Origin: a virus
Reading direction: 5' to 3' (one strand)
Virus record (IMG/VR): IMGVR_UViG_3300027896_000006
Coordinates: 1-33,454 of that record
Length of the DNA: 33,454 bases
The notes beneath the pieces are model-generated. The model was not told the origin of the DNA and did not search any database. It saw only the letters and a program-made list of their open reading frames with translations. Positions within the stretch are counted from its first letter, which is position 1; each line of letters opens with the position of its first letter. Positions 1-6,015 of the stretch are shown piece after piece. A program made the position numbers and the translations under genes.

Positions 1-127
1 CTGATTCAGTTTATTCCACTGGTGATTATCCTTGCGATGCTTGGTGGTGTCATGATGACTTTAAGCAGATTTGGAGAGTTCGGAGGGGATTCTTCTCCAC
101 TGATAGTGGAAGAACCGAAAGAAACCC
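1..127. repeat. Terminal direct repeat, left copy (circular overlap)
   Basis: Bases 1-127 are identical to 33328-33454. The exact match and the length (a common assembler k-mer size) indicate an overlap from assembling a circular molecule, not a biological terminal repeat. A gene reads in frame across the join. Confidence 0.93.
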
Positions 128-219
128 CTCGTGAGGAAGCAGAGAGGATTCTGATGGACCGGTTTGCTCGTGGGGAGATAACTGAAGTAGAATATACAAG
201 TGCGATGGCAAGGCTGTAA
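1..219 (+). CDS. SHOCT-tailed small membrane protein (3' part; gene begins at 33292)
   Basis: This is the continuation of the gene starting with ATG at 33292. Joined across the circle it encodes 84 residues. An N-terminal amphipathic stretch leads into one membrane helix with the core FIPLVIILAMLGG, followed by an acidic linker. The C-terminal 28 residues (EEAERILMDRF, then RGEITEVEY) match the SHOCT pattern: a short helical C-terminal domain that follows membrane segments in many prokaryotic proteins and is thought to aid oligomerisation. The membrane core is strikingly like the 39-residue protein at 12340-12459 on the other strand. The internal ATG at 22 in this window is not the real start. 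A coat or assembly role is inference; the SHOCT call is confident. Confidence 0.85.
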   Translation: MIQFIPLVIILAMLGGVMMTLSRFGEFGGDSSPLIVEEPKETPREEAERILMDRFARGEITEVEYTSAMARL

Positions 220-221
220 CA

Positions 222-305
222 ATGTGCAATGAATTGAATCATTGGTATTGTATGAAAGCGCATCCGAATTGGAAATATTGCCCCATCTGTGGACAGAAAT
301 TATGA
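222..305 (+). CDS. 27-residue zinc-ribbon miniprotein
   Basis: A tiny ORF starts three bases after the SHOCT gene stop. It encodes a Cys-rich peptide with CPICG near the C-terminus and two upstream cysteines (C2 and C10), spaced like a minimal zinc ribbon or rubredoxin knuckle. Its placement at the end of a tightly packed plus-strand cluster, and the presence of several other CxxC miniproteins in that cluster, support it being a real gene. The function is unknown; nucleic-acid or protein binding through one zinc ion is plausible. Confidence 0.55.
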   Translation: MCNELNHWYCMKAHPNWKYCPICGQKL

Positions 306-402
306 TATGGCGGGGTGGAGTTAAAATCCAAATGCCAAAAAGGTGAGTTTAATGTTGCTTCTCGCCTTTACCCATTTTCCCTCTACCCTGCCCATTCCTC
401 TT

Positions 403-458
403 TGTAAGACAAAATGTAAGACAATATTTTTTTGATGTGTAAGACAAGTTGTAAGACA
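403..458 (+). repeat. Four TGTAAGACA iteron-like direct repeats
   Basis: Exact copies of TGTAAGACA start at 403, 415, 438 and 450. They form two pairs, each with a 12-bp step, and the pairs are 35 bp apart. Regular spacing of identical 9-mers suggests a protein-binding array (iterons, a parS-like site or an operator). Confidence 0.75.
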
Positions 459-508
459 GTGAATTGCAAACAATTAGCATGAACTGGGGAAACATACTGC
501 GTTTTGAA

Positions 509-540
509 GTATTTGCAGGTATTTTTAAGTATTTTTAGGT
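509..540 (+). repeat. 10-bp-phased GTATTT array
   Basis: GTAT elements start at 509, 519, 529 and 539, an exact 10-bp period with mostly T between them (GTATTTTTA units). Elements in helical phase suit cooperative protein binding or intrinsic curvature. The array lies between the iterons and the recombinase promoter. Confidence 0.65.
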
Positions 541-638
541 ATCAATGATTATTCACTTTCTTTATAGGAAACTATAAATGCTTCTGTTGAATGGGAAAAT
601 CCTTTCCTGTTGACAAAACAGAAAAATATAAGAATACT

Positions 639-664
639 GTTCACATTCCTATTTAGTTGTGAAC
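639..664. promoter_or_regulatory. Inverted-repeat operator at the recombinase start
   Basis: GTTCACA (639-645) and TGTGAAC (658-664) form a perfect 7-bp inverted repeat with centres 19 bp apart. The repeat ends two bases before the GTG start. A TATA-like AAAATATA at about 623-630 would place transcription initiation inside the repeat, so a dimeric repressor here would block initiation. Confidence 0.6.
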
Positions 665-665
665 G

Positions 666-1271
666 GTGATGCAGAAAAGGACGCATATCCCGACCCGTGA
701 AGAATACCATCAAACATTAGCACGATTGACCGAAGAAAAGAATCTCGATGCCCTCGTTGCTGTGCGAATGGGATGTGAATTGGGTGTCTCTCGACTTGAA
801 CTTGTGAATATCAAAGTCACTGATATTGACCGCATGAACAAACGTGGAATATGGATTGAGGTCGCTAAAAAAGTCCGTAGAGGGTATAAACAAGGTCGGG
901 GAAAGCACAAACAACGGAATTTCGAGATGCGACAGCGTGAAATCCCAATCAACACATCATTATATCAACTTCTCATAAGTTACATTGATAAGTCCCAGGT
1001 TTACGTGCTCAAAAGGCACAAAGGTGACAAGACAAAGGTATTTGTCCCTCGTAATGTGAACAAAATCTACGAGGATGCAGAGATTCCATGGTCTACGCAT
1101 CGTTCAAGGCATTTCTTCACGAACTGTGTGAAGGATTGGATGCGGAAGAACCGTCAGATGGATGATGAACTCATCAAAGAGTATCTTGGGCATCAGAAAA
1201 CCGTGACAGAGAACTATGGGGGATTATCCTGGGACTATAAAATCGAGGTCATCGACAAGGCATTCCAATGA
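666..1271 (+). CDS. Short tyrosine recombinase/integrase
   Basis: A 201-residue tyrosine recombinase, catalytic domain only, without the usual N-terminal arm-binding or core-binding domains. Visible motifs are the first catalytic Arg region (GVSRLELVNIKV, Arg about 43), a beta-hairpin Lys/Arg region ending REIPI (about 91-95), box II HRSRH (His145, Arg148), LGH (His176) and the likely nucleophile Tyr184. The first Arg sits one residue closer to the Glu-Leu than in the usual RxSEL motif, so its identity should be treated with care. The start is GTG 666 or ATG 669. The family cuts and rejoins DNA by a 3'-phosphotyrosine intermediate, so this enzyme probably integrates the circle or resolves dimers. 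An operator overlaps its promoter. I could not identify an attachment site. Confidence 0.88.
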   Translation: MMQKRTHIPTREEYHQTLARLTEEKNLDALVAVRMGCELGVSRLELVNIKVTDIDRMNKRGIWIEVAKKVRRGYKQGRGKHKQRNFEMRQREIPINTSLYQLLISYIDKSQVYVLKRHKGDKTKVFVPRNVNKIYEDAEIPWSTHRSRHFFTNCVKDWMRKNRQMDDELIKEYLGHQKTVTENYGGLSWDYKIEVIDKAFQ

Positions 1272-1360
1272 AAGAAATTCCATTGACTCAAGGGAAGGTT
1301 GCAATCGTTGATGATAAAGACTATGATGAATTAAATCAATATAAATGGTGGGCTGGTTGA
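1268..1360 (+). pseudogene. Truncated N-terminus of an HNH-AP2 endonuclease
   Basis: A 30-residue ORF starts at an ATGA overlap with the recombinase stop. MKEIPLTQGKVAIVDD and then DYDELNQYKWWAG match the N-terminal beta-hairpin of HNH-AP2 homing-type endonucleases. The intact relative at 5497 begins MTKEILLNKNKIVLIDD. The remnant stops after the first conserved Lys-Trp region and lacks the HNH and AP2 domains, so it is most simply the leftover of a decayed mobile endonuclease gene. It may still be translated as a short peptide. Confidence 0.65.
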
Positions 1361-1419
1361 TGATTACCGATGGTAAATGTGAGAACCCTGACTGTGAATC
1401 AAACAGGGGGAGAGAATGA
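1360..1419 (+). CDS. Possible 19-residue Cys-pair microprotein
   Basis: This ORF sits between the stop of the remnant at 1268-1360 (TGATG overlap) and the ATGA at 1416. It encodes 19 residues with C-x4-C (CENPDC), the size and style of half a zinc knuckle. Stop-start overlaps on both sides are the only evidence for it. It may be noise left by the decay of the upstream endonuclease. Confidence 0.25.
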   Translation: MITDGKCENPDCESNRGRE

Positions 1420-1457
1420 CTATAGTTAGACAAGGAACCATAAAAGGAGGAAGAAAT

Positions 1458-1661
1458 ATGGAAATCCAATGGAATAGACGAAAGACCTATGTGGCATACC
1501 TCGTGAGCATACCATTTCTTGCCGCATTGTTCGTATATTGGGGGATGAACTCCTATACGATGGTAGGAACGGTATCTCTGCTCGCAGGGAGCATTATTCT
1601 CTTTGCGGAGATAGAGACCTACATGCGAGAGGTATTGCAAAGGAAAAAGGGGGGCAGTTAG
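1458..1661 (+). CDS. Small two-helix membrane protein
   Basis: A 67-residue protein with two predicted membrane helices (about 11-30 and 34-51) and a basic C-terminal tail (QRKKGGS). The start at 1458 is chosen for the strong AAAGGAGG ribosome site 7 bases upstream. An in-frame ATG at 1416, overlapping the preceding ORF by ATGA, would give 81 residues. It is the first of five adjacent small membrane proteins (1458-2717) that are almost certainly co-transcribed. The function is unknown; the array resembles membrane or coat modules of enveloped archaeal viruses. Confidence 0.75.
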   Translation: MEIQWNRRKTYVAYLVSIPFLAALFVYWGMNSYTMVGTVSLLAGSIILFAEIETYMREVLQRKKGGS

Positions 1662-2000
1662 ATGCCCTCCTCTCCTTCTCAACAAATCCATATCAGAGAT
1701 GCCTCTGATGACTGGCTAACAAAAGAAACAGAACTGGAACGGAGAAATCGTGCGAAACAGTACCGACCACCTGCACCTGAACCTGAAAAAAGAGGAAGGA
1801 AACTGCTTCTTATTATAGGGTTGCTTATTTTCATTCAATCATTGGTGTTCTTTTTCATTCCTGGGTTGATGCCAGTTTCTATTGTGCAGACGTATATGAA
1901 CATCTATGGTCCTGCTACCGCCTTGATTGGTGCGTTGCTGGTCATTAAGGCGATGGGTCGGAAGAAACGTGAGAAAACAAAGATGCGGTTCAAGAGGTAA
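1662..2000 (+). CDS. Two-helix membrane protein with basic tail
   Basis: A 112-residue protein that starts immediately after the previous stop. It has a polar, charged N-terminus (about 1-46, with a Pro-rich stretch), membrane helices at about 47-67 and 80-97, and a strongly basic C-terminus (GRKKREKTKMRFKR). By the positive-inside rule both ends face the cytoplasm. I do not recognise a family. Tight packing with its neighbours suggests a common membrane complex. Confidence 0.75.
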   Translation: MPSSPSQQIHIRDASDDWLTKETELERRNRAKQYRPPAPEPEKRGRKLLLIIGLLIFIQSLVFFFIPGLMPVSIVQTYMNIYGPATALIGALLVIKAMGRKKREKTKMRFKR

Positions 2001-2005
2001 ATCAG

Positions 2006-2356
2006 ATGGCGACTCCAAGTCAGGTGGTGAAGGTAGCAACGAAAACAAAGAAAAAAGCAGTGAAGAAAACACCTGACCCTCCTGTTACAGAAGAAAAAGA
2101 GAAAATGAATATTTTTCAGCATATGTCCCAAGCATTAGGGATGCAGACCGTGAAACTTGCTCAGGGGCAGATACCTTTTTTTGAGAAGATAAAGAAGATT
2201 ATTTTGTCTCTCTCGATTTATTGTGCCATCGGGTATGTGATAGGAATGATTCTCGATATGTTTCTGAAATCACCGTATCCATTGGCAACAATCTTTGCTC
2301 TGATATTATTCATTGTCTGGATTTTCAGGAACGGGAAACAGTATCTAAAGACATGA
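2006..2356 (+). CDS. Two-helix membrane protein with Lys-rich N-terminus
   Basis: A 116-residue protein. The first 35 residues are Lys/Thr/Pro-rich and low in complexity (TKTKKKAVKK), followed by an amphipathic stretch and two membrane helices (about 64-86 and 91-108). The stop overlaps the next start (ATGA at 2353). The N-terminal basic region resembles the DNA-touching tails of viral membrane proteins, but no family is recognised. Confidence 0.75.
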   Translation: MATPSQVVKVATKTKKKAVKKTPDPPVTEEKEKMNIFQHMSQALGMQTVKLAQGQIPFFEKIKKIILSLSIYCAIGYVIGMILDMFLKSPYPLATIFALILFIVWIFRNGKQYLKT

Positions 2357-2574
2357 GGGAAAATATGAAGAAGGATTATGGTCTGTTGCTGGTCATCTGC
2401 GGGTCTGTAACCGCCTTTATCATGGTTGTTATAACGGGAATCTATGATTTGATTTACATCGCTGTCACCTGCATCTGCATTGATATTTTTTATCGTGGGA
2501 TATGGACACCGTTGAAGGAGCAGAAGCAGATGGTCTATGATGGGAACGAGTTTCTAAAGAGGCATCACCTATGA
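2353..2574 (+). CDS. Small two-helix membrane protein
   Basis: A 73-residue protein. The start at 2353 is chosen because it overlaps the previous stop by ATGA. Two membrane helices (about 10-29 and 31-48) include a Cys-rich TCICID segment, followed by a charged C-terminal tail. It is the fourth member of the small membrane protein run. The function is unknown. Confidence 0.72.
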   Translation: MRENMKKDYGLLLVICGSVTAFIMVVITGIYDLIYIAVTCICIDIFYRGIWTPLKEQKQMVYDGNEFLKRHHL

Positions 2575-2717
2575 GCAGAATCCTGTGGGTTATCGTGGGG
2601 ATTGTGATTGCTTGTTGTATCCTTATTCCTGGTGCGTTCGCTTGGATTGTGAACACGTTCTTCTCTATCGTGAACTCGATTATTCATTTTCTGGTTGGAT
2701 TGGGATTGAAAACGTGA
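2571..2717 (+). CDS. Small hydrophobic membrane protein, 48 residues
   Basis: A 48-residue, almost wholly hydrophobic protein with an ATGA overlap with the gene before it. Two hydrophobic segments (about 4-22 and 25-44) include IACCILIPGAFAW. It ends just before an inserted endonuclease gene. The length and hydrophobicity suit a coat or viroporin-like protein, but that is inference. Confidence 0.65.
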   Translation: MSRILWVIVGIVIACCILIPGAFAWIVNTFFSIVNSIIHFLVGLGLKT

Positions 2718-2734
2718 GTTGTTGGGAGAGTATT

Positions 2735-3259
2735 ATGAAAGAGATTGAAACAATGAAAAAAGATGTCATGCTTGATTGGGAGAAACAGGCAGATGAGCAG
2801 TTGGTCCATGTGAAACATTGCCCAATTTGTAATCAACCAATATGCAAACATGGTGATAGGAATCCTCAATGGAAAGCAGATGATGTTGGATTTACTTCAC
2901 TACATCAATGGATTAGAGAACATAAACCAAAAGTAGACTTATGTGAAAGATGCAATAAAACCCCTCCATACGATGTAGCAAATATTTCAGGAGAATACAA
3001 AAGAGACATCAATGATTTTGAATGGTTATGTCGGTCTTGTCACATGAATGATGATGGACGAATTAATAATTTAAAAAGACTTCCTTCAACAAGCGGTATT
3101 CCTGGAATATGGTGGGATAAAAACAGAAATAAATGGATGGTTCAAATAAGGAAAAAAGGAGAAAAAATAATCTGTGTTGGAAGATTTGAATCTATTGATT
3201 CAGCAGTAAAAGCATTGAAAAATAGGATGGAGACAAATGAAAGACGAGACGAATCTTGA
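2735..3259 (+). CDS. HNH endonuclease with AP2 DNA-binding domain
   Basis: A 174-residue homing-type endonuclease. The start ATG at 2735 follows a GGGAG site. An N-terminal CPIC pair (29-32) is followed by a zinc-stabilised HNH domain with C70-x2-C73 (CERCNKTPPYD), then NISGEYKRDINDFEWLC and C99-x2-C102-His103 (CRSCHM). An AP2-like domain follows (about 119-165, SGIPGIWWDKNRNKW). HNH enzymes cut DNA with a single metal; AP2 domains give site recognition in mobile endonucleases. The gene is more A-rich and less GC-rich than the membrane genes around it, as expected for a recent insertion. It probably spreads by homing and is not part of the element's own programme. Confidence 0.85.
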   Translation: MKEIETMKKDVMLDWEKQADEQLVHVKHCPICNQPICKHGDRNPQWKADDVGFTSLHQWIREHKPKVDLCERCNKTPPYDVANISGEYKRDINDFEWLCRSCHMNDDGRINNLKRLPSTSGIPGIWWDKNRNKWMVQIRKKGEKIICVGRFESIDSAVKALKNRMETNERRDES

Positions 3260-3389
3260 ACTAAAATACGTGGTGATGAAACTTGATGACATCAAGACTT
3301 ACATGACGAAAGAACAACAGGACACATTCTGGAAATTGTTCTGGGGAATGATTGAGGCGAAGGAAACCTTGAGAGAATGTCTGCCATGA
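3237..3389 (+). CDS. Small soluble helical protein, 50 residues
   Basis: A 50-residue ORF that overlaps the end of the HNH-AP2 gene in another frame and ends in an ATGA overlap with the next gene. It is predicted largely helical with alternating charged and hydrophobic residues (MTKEQQDTFWKLFWGMIEAK). No family is recognised. The overlap with an inserted gene suggests that the insertion stayed close to its original start signals. Confidence 0.5.
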   Translation: MKDETNLELKYVVMKLDDIKTYMTKEQQDTFWKLFWGMIEAKETLRECLP

Positions 3390-3499
3390 AAGGATTCGTC
3401 TGGATGAACTTCGCCAGGGTGCGTATCATCTCCTGGTTCATTGCAGGGTTCATCATCGGGTTCGGCATCATGTATGTCATATTGTGGTTGATACGGTGA
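3386..3499 (+). CDS. Single-helix membrane miniprotein, 37 residues
   Basis: A 37-residue ORF with ATGA coupling to its upstream neighbour and GTGA coupling to the next gene. A short basic N-terminus (NFARVR) precedes one hydrophobic helix (about 13-36) rich in Gly and Ile. It may belong to the small membrane protein set of 1458-2717 that the endonuclease gene now interrupts. Confidence 0.55.
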   Translation: MKGFVWMNFARVRIISWFIAGFIIGFGIMYVILWLIR

Positions 3500-4131
3500 T
3501 AACAGTGAACGGAACTGAAGATATAGTCAGGAAAAGATATGAAGCATTGGGTTATACTGTTGTTCATTGTGGTCCTCCTGATTTTTTGATATTTAAAGTA
3601 AATAAAGATTGGGGAACAATGACCGATATAGAATTTATCGAAGTAAAAAATAAGAAGTTCCCGTTTTTGACTCTTGAACAACAGATATGGAGATGTGCCT
3701 TAGAGACAGTAGGTTGTTTGTATAAAATTGAAAATGAAAAGGAATTATATCAAAAAGATTGGTTACATAGCAGTTATATTAGAATTGATGGGCATCTGAT
3801 TGAGAAAAAGATACTGCTTAATGCAATAGAAGATATGAACAAAAAATATGGAGCAGTGCCATCTATTAACGCAGAATGGGATGTTGTTGCTCTGGTTGAA
3901 GATTATAAGAGAGGGAAATCAGGTAAAAATAGCGTTCTGAAAGAATGGTACAAAAGAAACAATATACACTGGAGAAAAGACAGAGATGGTATGTCTTTTT
4001 CTAAGGTACAGCATAGAGTGTATGATAAAACCCCTGCTTTAACAATTCACATTAGGGACGCAAGATTGAATTTCCCAGAAGAATATAAGCAGTCAACTGC
4101 GAATGAAGGAGGTGGTATGGTCAATGGATGA
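3496..4131 (+). CDS. PD-(D/E)XK nuclease-like protein with endonuclease-like tail
   Basis: A 211-residue protein. The GTG at 3496 is chosen because it overlaps the previous stop; GTG at 3484 is an alternative. The N-terminal 75 residues show the PD-(D/E)XK arrangement: an alpha-helix (YEALGY), PDFLIF (Asp29), then EFIEVK (Glu49, Lys51) and a following helix with Gln62/Gln63, as in VRR-NUC or Holliday-resolvase-like nucleases. The middle is unrecognised. The last residues (RLNFPEEYK) copy the characteristic end of HNH-AP2 endonucleases, including the one at 5497 (SLNFPEECK). The gene is AT-rich. It may be a homing-type nuclease or a resolvase. Confidence 0.65.
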   Translation: MITVNGTEDIVRKRYEALGYTVVHCGPPDFLIFKVNKDWGTMTDIEFIEVKNKKFPFLTLEQQIWRCALETVGCLYKIENEKELYQKDWLHSSYIRIDGHLIEKKILLNAIEDMNKKYGAVPSINAEWDVVALVEDYKRGKSGKNSVLKEWYKRNNIHWRKDRDGMSFSKVQHRVYDKTPALTIHIRDARLNFPEEYKQSTANEGGGMVNG

Positions 4132-4147
4132 AGATTTGACCGTCTTT

Positions 4148-4186
4148 GGTTTCCCCCAGGTATCGTAATTGGTATCTGGGGGAACC
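4148..4186 (+). other. Strong hairpin ahead of the ATPase gene
   Basis: GGTTTCCCCCAGGTAT (4148-4163) pairs with GGTATCTGGGGGAACC (4171-4186), with one G-U and one bulge, across a short loop. It lies in the 66-base gap before the ATPase start at 4198. It could insulate or attenuate transcription, or control translation of the ATPase mRNA. It lacks a T-run, so it is not a simple terminator. Confidence 0.6.
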
Positions 4187-4197
4187 ATACCTTCCGC

Positions 4198-5439
4198 ATG
4201 AAAAGGTCGGCAGCCGGACAATTAAACAAAGCATATCTTACAATGATGTCTCAGCAACAGATTACGGTTCAGCAGTGCTATGAGTTGATGGGGCAATTCT
4301 TTGTCAATGAGGATGTGATTATCTCCTGGACGGAACTGTTGGATTTAAAGCAATCGAACTACGAGACATTCCTCAATGAAAAGGAACGGAAGAACTTCAA
4401 AGCGGATTCAGTGCGAGAGTTTGCATTCATGCGTGAAAGATTGGACCCTACATCAAGACTTTTACTTGGAGGAGCATCACCTTCAATACCCAGTGAAAAC
4501 ACTTTCTGGGATATGCGGTTTCCATCAGTGCTTCTTCAGAATTTCAGGAAAGGTGGGACTTATGGTTGTATTCATGGATTGCCACGGACAGGGAAGACAT
4601 CACTTGCAGTTAATTTCATTGAATTGTTCATCGCTGATACACAATTTCATATCCTATCGAACATCGTAGTCAAAGAAGACATGGAACAGATTCATCTCTG
4701 TAACACGCTCTCTGAACTTGTGAAACAGATGGCAACGTATAATGGGTGGGTATGCATTCTTGATGAGACAGGGACGTTCGTAGGTAAAAAACGTGCCTTA
4801 TCGACAGAGAACGTGGACTTCGAGAACCTGGGACGATTTATAGGGAAACTTGGTGGTCGATTGATAATGATTACTCACGATATGGCTCGTGATGTGCCTC
4901 CTATCCTTCAGTCTTGGATGAGTGAACAGTATCGGAAGGTCGAGTTGACCTCGATGATTGCTATCCTGAATAAACCAGGGGGTCTGCGTATGAACAGGAT
5001 GATTTCAAATATTCCTGACTGTAATCTCTCGTTCATCACAGAGGATATTACTTCTTTGAAGTTTGATGTGAGCATCCGTGATTTGCTGTCTGATATTCAG
5101 ACGGAGAAAGGCGCTGACCGTGAAGAACAGCGTAACGCTATCCTTCGTTGGATAGAGGAACATAAGAAAGACCCGAAGGATGAACATATTGCACAGAAAA
5201 GGGCAGAGGAAAAAGCAATCCAGGCGACCATGCGGTTCAATCAGTTGATTCAGAAGGGGATGACGAAGATGCGTGCGTATCAGCAGATAGCGGAGGAGAT
5301 GAAAGTATCGCCTGATACGGTCAGGTCTTATATCGCTTTTTTGAAACGGAAGGAGGAAATAGATGGTGAAGAAGATTCGAGTTCAGAGGAAGAAATTACA
5401 GGAGAGAATGGAGAGGTGGATAATGACGAGGAGAGATAA
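4198..5439 (+). CDS. P-loop ATPase with C-terminal helix-turn-helix
   Basis: A 413-residue ATPase. The Walker A motif is GLPRTGKTS (127-135). The Walker B strand WVCILDE ends at Glu190 and a sensor-like strand GGRLIMITHD lies at about 219-228. The N-terminal 120 residues are helical and of unknown fold. After the ATPase core there is a charged helical stretch (about 305-345), an HTH at about 352-385 (MRAYQQIAEEMKVSPDTVRS) and an acidic tail. There are no membrane helices. The core resembles the additional-strand, Zot/HerA/FtsK-like ATPases that package DNA or assemble membrane-containing and filamentous viruses. The HTH could direct it to its own DNA. A packaging or assembly motor is my best guess; a DnaA-like replication ATPase is the alternative. 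Walker motifs are certain, the role is not. Confidence 0.8.
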   Translation: MKRSAAGQLNKAYLTMMSQQQITVQQCYELMGQFFVNEDVIISWTELLDLKQSNYETFLNEKERKNFKADSVREFAFMRERLDPTSRLLLGGASPSIPSENTFWDMRFPSVLLQNFRKGGTYGCIHGLPRTGKTSLAVNFIELFIADTQFHILSNIVVKEDMEQIHLCNTLSELVKQMATYNGWVCILDETGTFVGKKRALSTENVDFENLGRFIGKLGGRLIMITHDMARDVPPILQSWMSEQYRKVELTSMIAILNKPGGLRMNRMISNIPDCNLSFITEDITSLKFDVSIRDLLSDIQTEKGADREEQRNAILRWIEEHKKDPKDEHIAQKRAEEKAIQATMRFNQLIQKGMTKMRAYQQIAEEMKVSPDTVRSYIAFLKRKEEIDGEEDSSSEEEITGENGEVDNDEER

Positions 5440-5500
5440 ATTCTTCTCTGAACAGAGGGTGAAACAAATTCACCCTCTTATGTTTCAGGTGAGAAAATGA
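5423..5500 (+). CDS. 25-residue ORF resembling the start of the gene at 6012
   Basis: The ORF overlaps the end of the ATPase gene and runs into the HNH-AP2 start. Its RRDKFFSEQR resembles RRKKKFFSERP in the protein at 6012, and the bases around it (AAATTCTTCTCTGAA against AAATTCTTTTCTGAA) match as well. It may be the detached 5' end of that gene, separated by the endonuclease insertion. Translation as a peptide is uncertain. Confidence 0.35.
   Translation: MTRRDKFFSEQRVKQIHPLMFQVRK
5454..5478 (+). terminator. Perfect 8-bp hairpin after the ATPase gene
   Basis: AGAGGGTG (5454-5461) and CACCCTCT (5471-5478) pair perfectly across a 9-base loop, between the ATPase stop and the HNH-AP2 start. 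There is no long T-run afterwards, so it may act as a processing or attenuation signal that lowers expression of the inserted endonuclease. Confidence 0.5.
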
Positions 5501-6015
5501 CAAAAGAAATTCTGTTAAATAAAAACAAAATTGTTCTGATAGATGATTGTGATTTTGAGAATTTGAAAGAACATAAATATTTTAATCTAAACAATAGAGC
5601 AGCAATAAGACATCAGAAAAAATCAGAAGTAAAAGATTATAATAGGAAAAAAGTAAAAATGATTTTGATGCATCGAGAAATAATGGAGAGTATCCTTGGA
5701 AGAAAACTGAAGGAAAATGAACAAATTGACCATATAAATAGGAATGGATTTGACAATAGGAGATGTAATTTACGATTATGCAATTATAAAGAAAATGGAG
5801 CAAATGCAAATATTAGAATAGATAATTCATCAGGATTCAGAGGAGTTTATTGGAATAAAAATAAGGAAAAATGGCATGCTCAAATATCATCAAAACCACG
5901 AATATATCTTGGACTTTTTACAAATCCTGAAGATGCTGCTCGTGCGTATGATAAAAAGGCAATAGAACTCTATGGTGAATTTGCATCATTGAATTTCCCA
6001 GAGGAATGCAAATGA
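5497..6015 (+). CDS. HNH-AP2 homing-type endonuclease
   Basis: A 172-residue protein of the classic phage and archaeal-element HNH-AP2 family. The N-terminal beta-hairpin is MTKEILLNKNKIVLIDD. The HNH core has MHREIM (His59), then EQIDHINRNGFDNRRCN (Asp78-His79) and NLRLC. The AP2 domain spans about 112-160 (SGFRGVYWNKNKEKWHAQI, then YLGLF, then EDAARAYDKKA), with the standard ending ASLNFPEECK. All core residues are present, so it is probably active. Base composition is much more A-rich than that of the flanking genes. It separates the ATPase gene from the membrane protein gene at 6012 and overlaps the latter by ATGA. It is most likely a selfish homing gene. Confidence 0.92.
   Translation: MTKEILLNKNKIVLIDDCDFENLKEHKYFNLNNRAAIRHQKKSEVKDYNRKKVKMILMHREIMESILGRKLKENEQIDHINRNGFDNRRCNLRLCNYKENGANANIRIDNSSGFRGVYWNKNKEKWHAQISSKPRIYLGLFTNPEDAARAYDKKAIELYGEFASLNFPEECK

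Larger units (their letters stand above)
306..665. other. Intergenic control or origin-like region upstream of the recombinase
   Basis: This stretch holds no convincing gene. In order it contains a pyrimidine-rich tract (about 355-403), four TGTAAGACA iterons (403-458), a 10-bp-phased GTATTT array (509-540), TATA-like boxes (about 573-579 and 622-630) and an inverted repeat at the recombinase start (639-664). Iterons next to AT-rich phased DNA resemble plasmid or viral origins and partition sites, but no initiator gene is recognisable alongside. Confidence 0.5.

Noticed and set aside
1-127. Biological terminal repeat (linear virus ends)
   Set aside because: A direct repeat of assembler k-mer length with a gene reading through is better explained by a circle.
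6-263. Minus-strand ORF over the SHOCT gene
   Set aside because: Shadow of a real plus-strand gene; low-complexity Ser/Ile composition and no domain.
403-458. CRISPR-like array
   Set aside because: Repeats are only 9 bp with 3- to 14-bp gaps and no cas genes; iteron-like, not CRISPR.
306-660. tRNA-derived attachment site for the recombinase
   Set aside because: I looked for a T-arm-like GGTTCRAATCC segment near the recombinase gene and found none.
4198-5439. Terminase large subunit
   Set aside because: No nuclease domain follows the ATPase; instead there is an HTH and an acidic tail, so a packaging ATPase without terminase nuclease is the more careful label.
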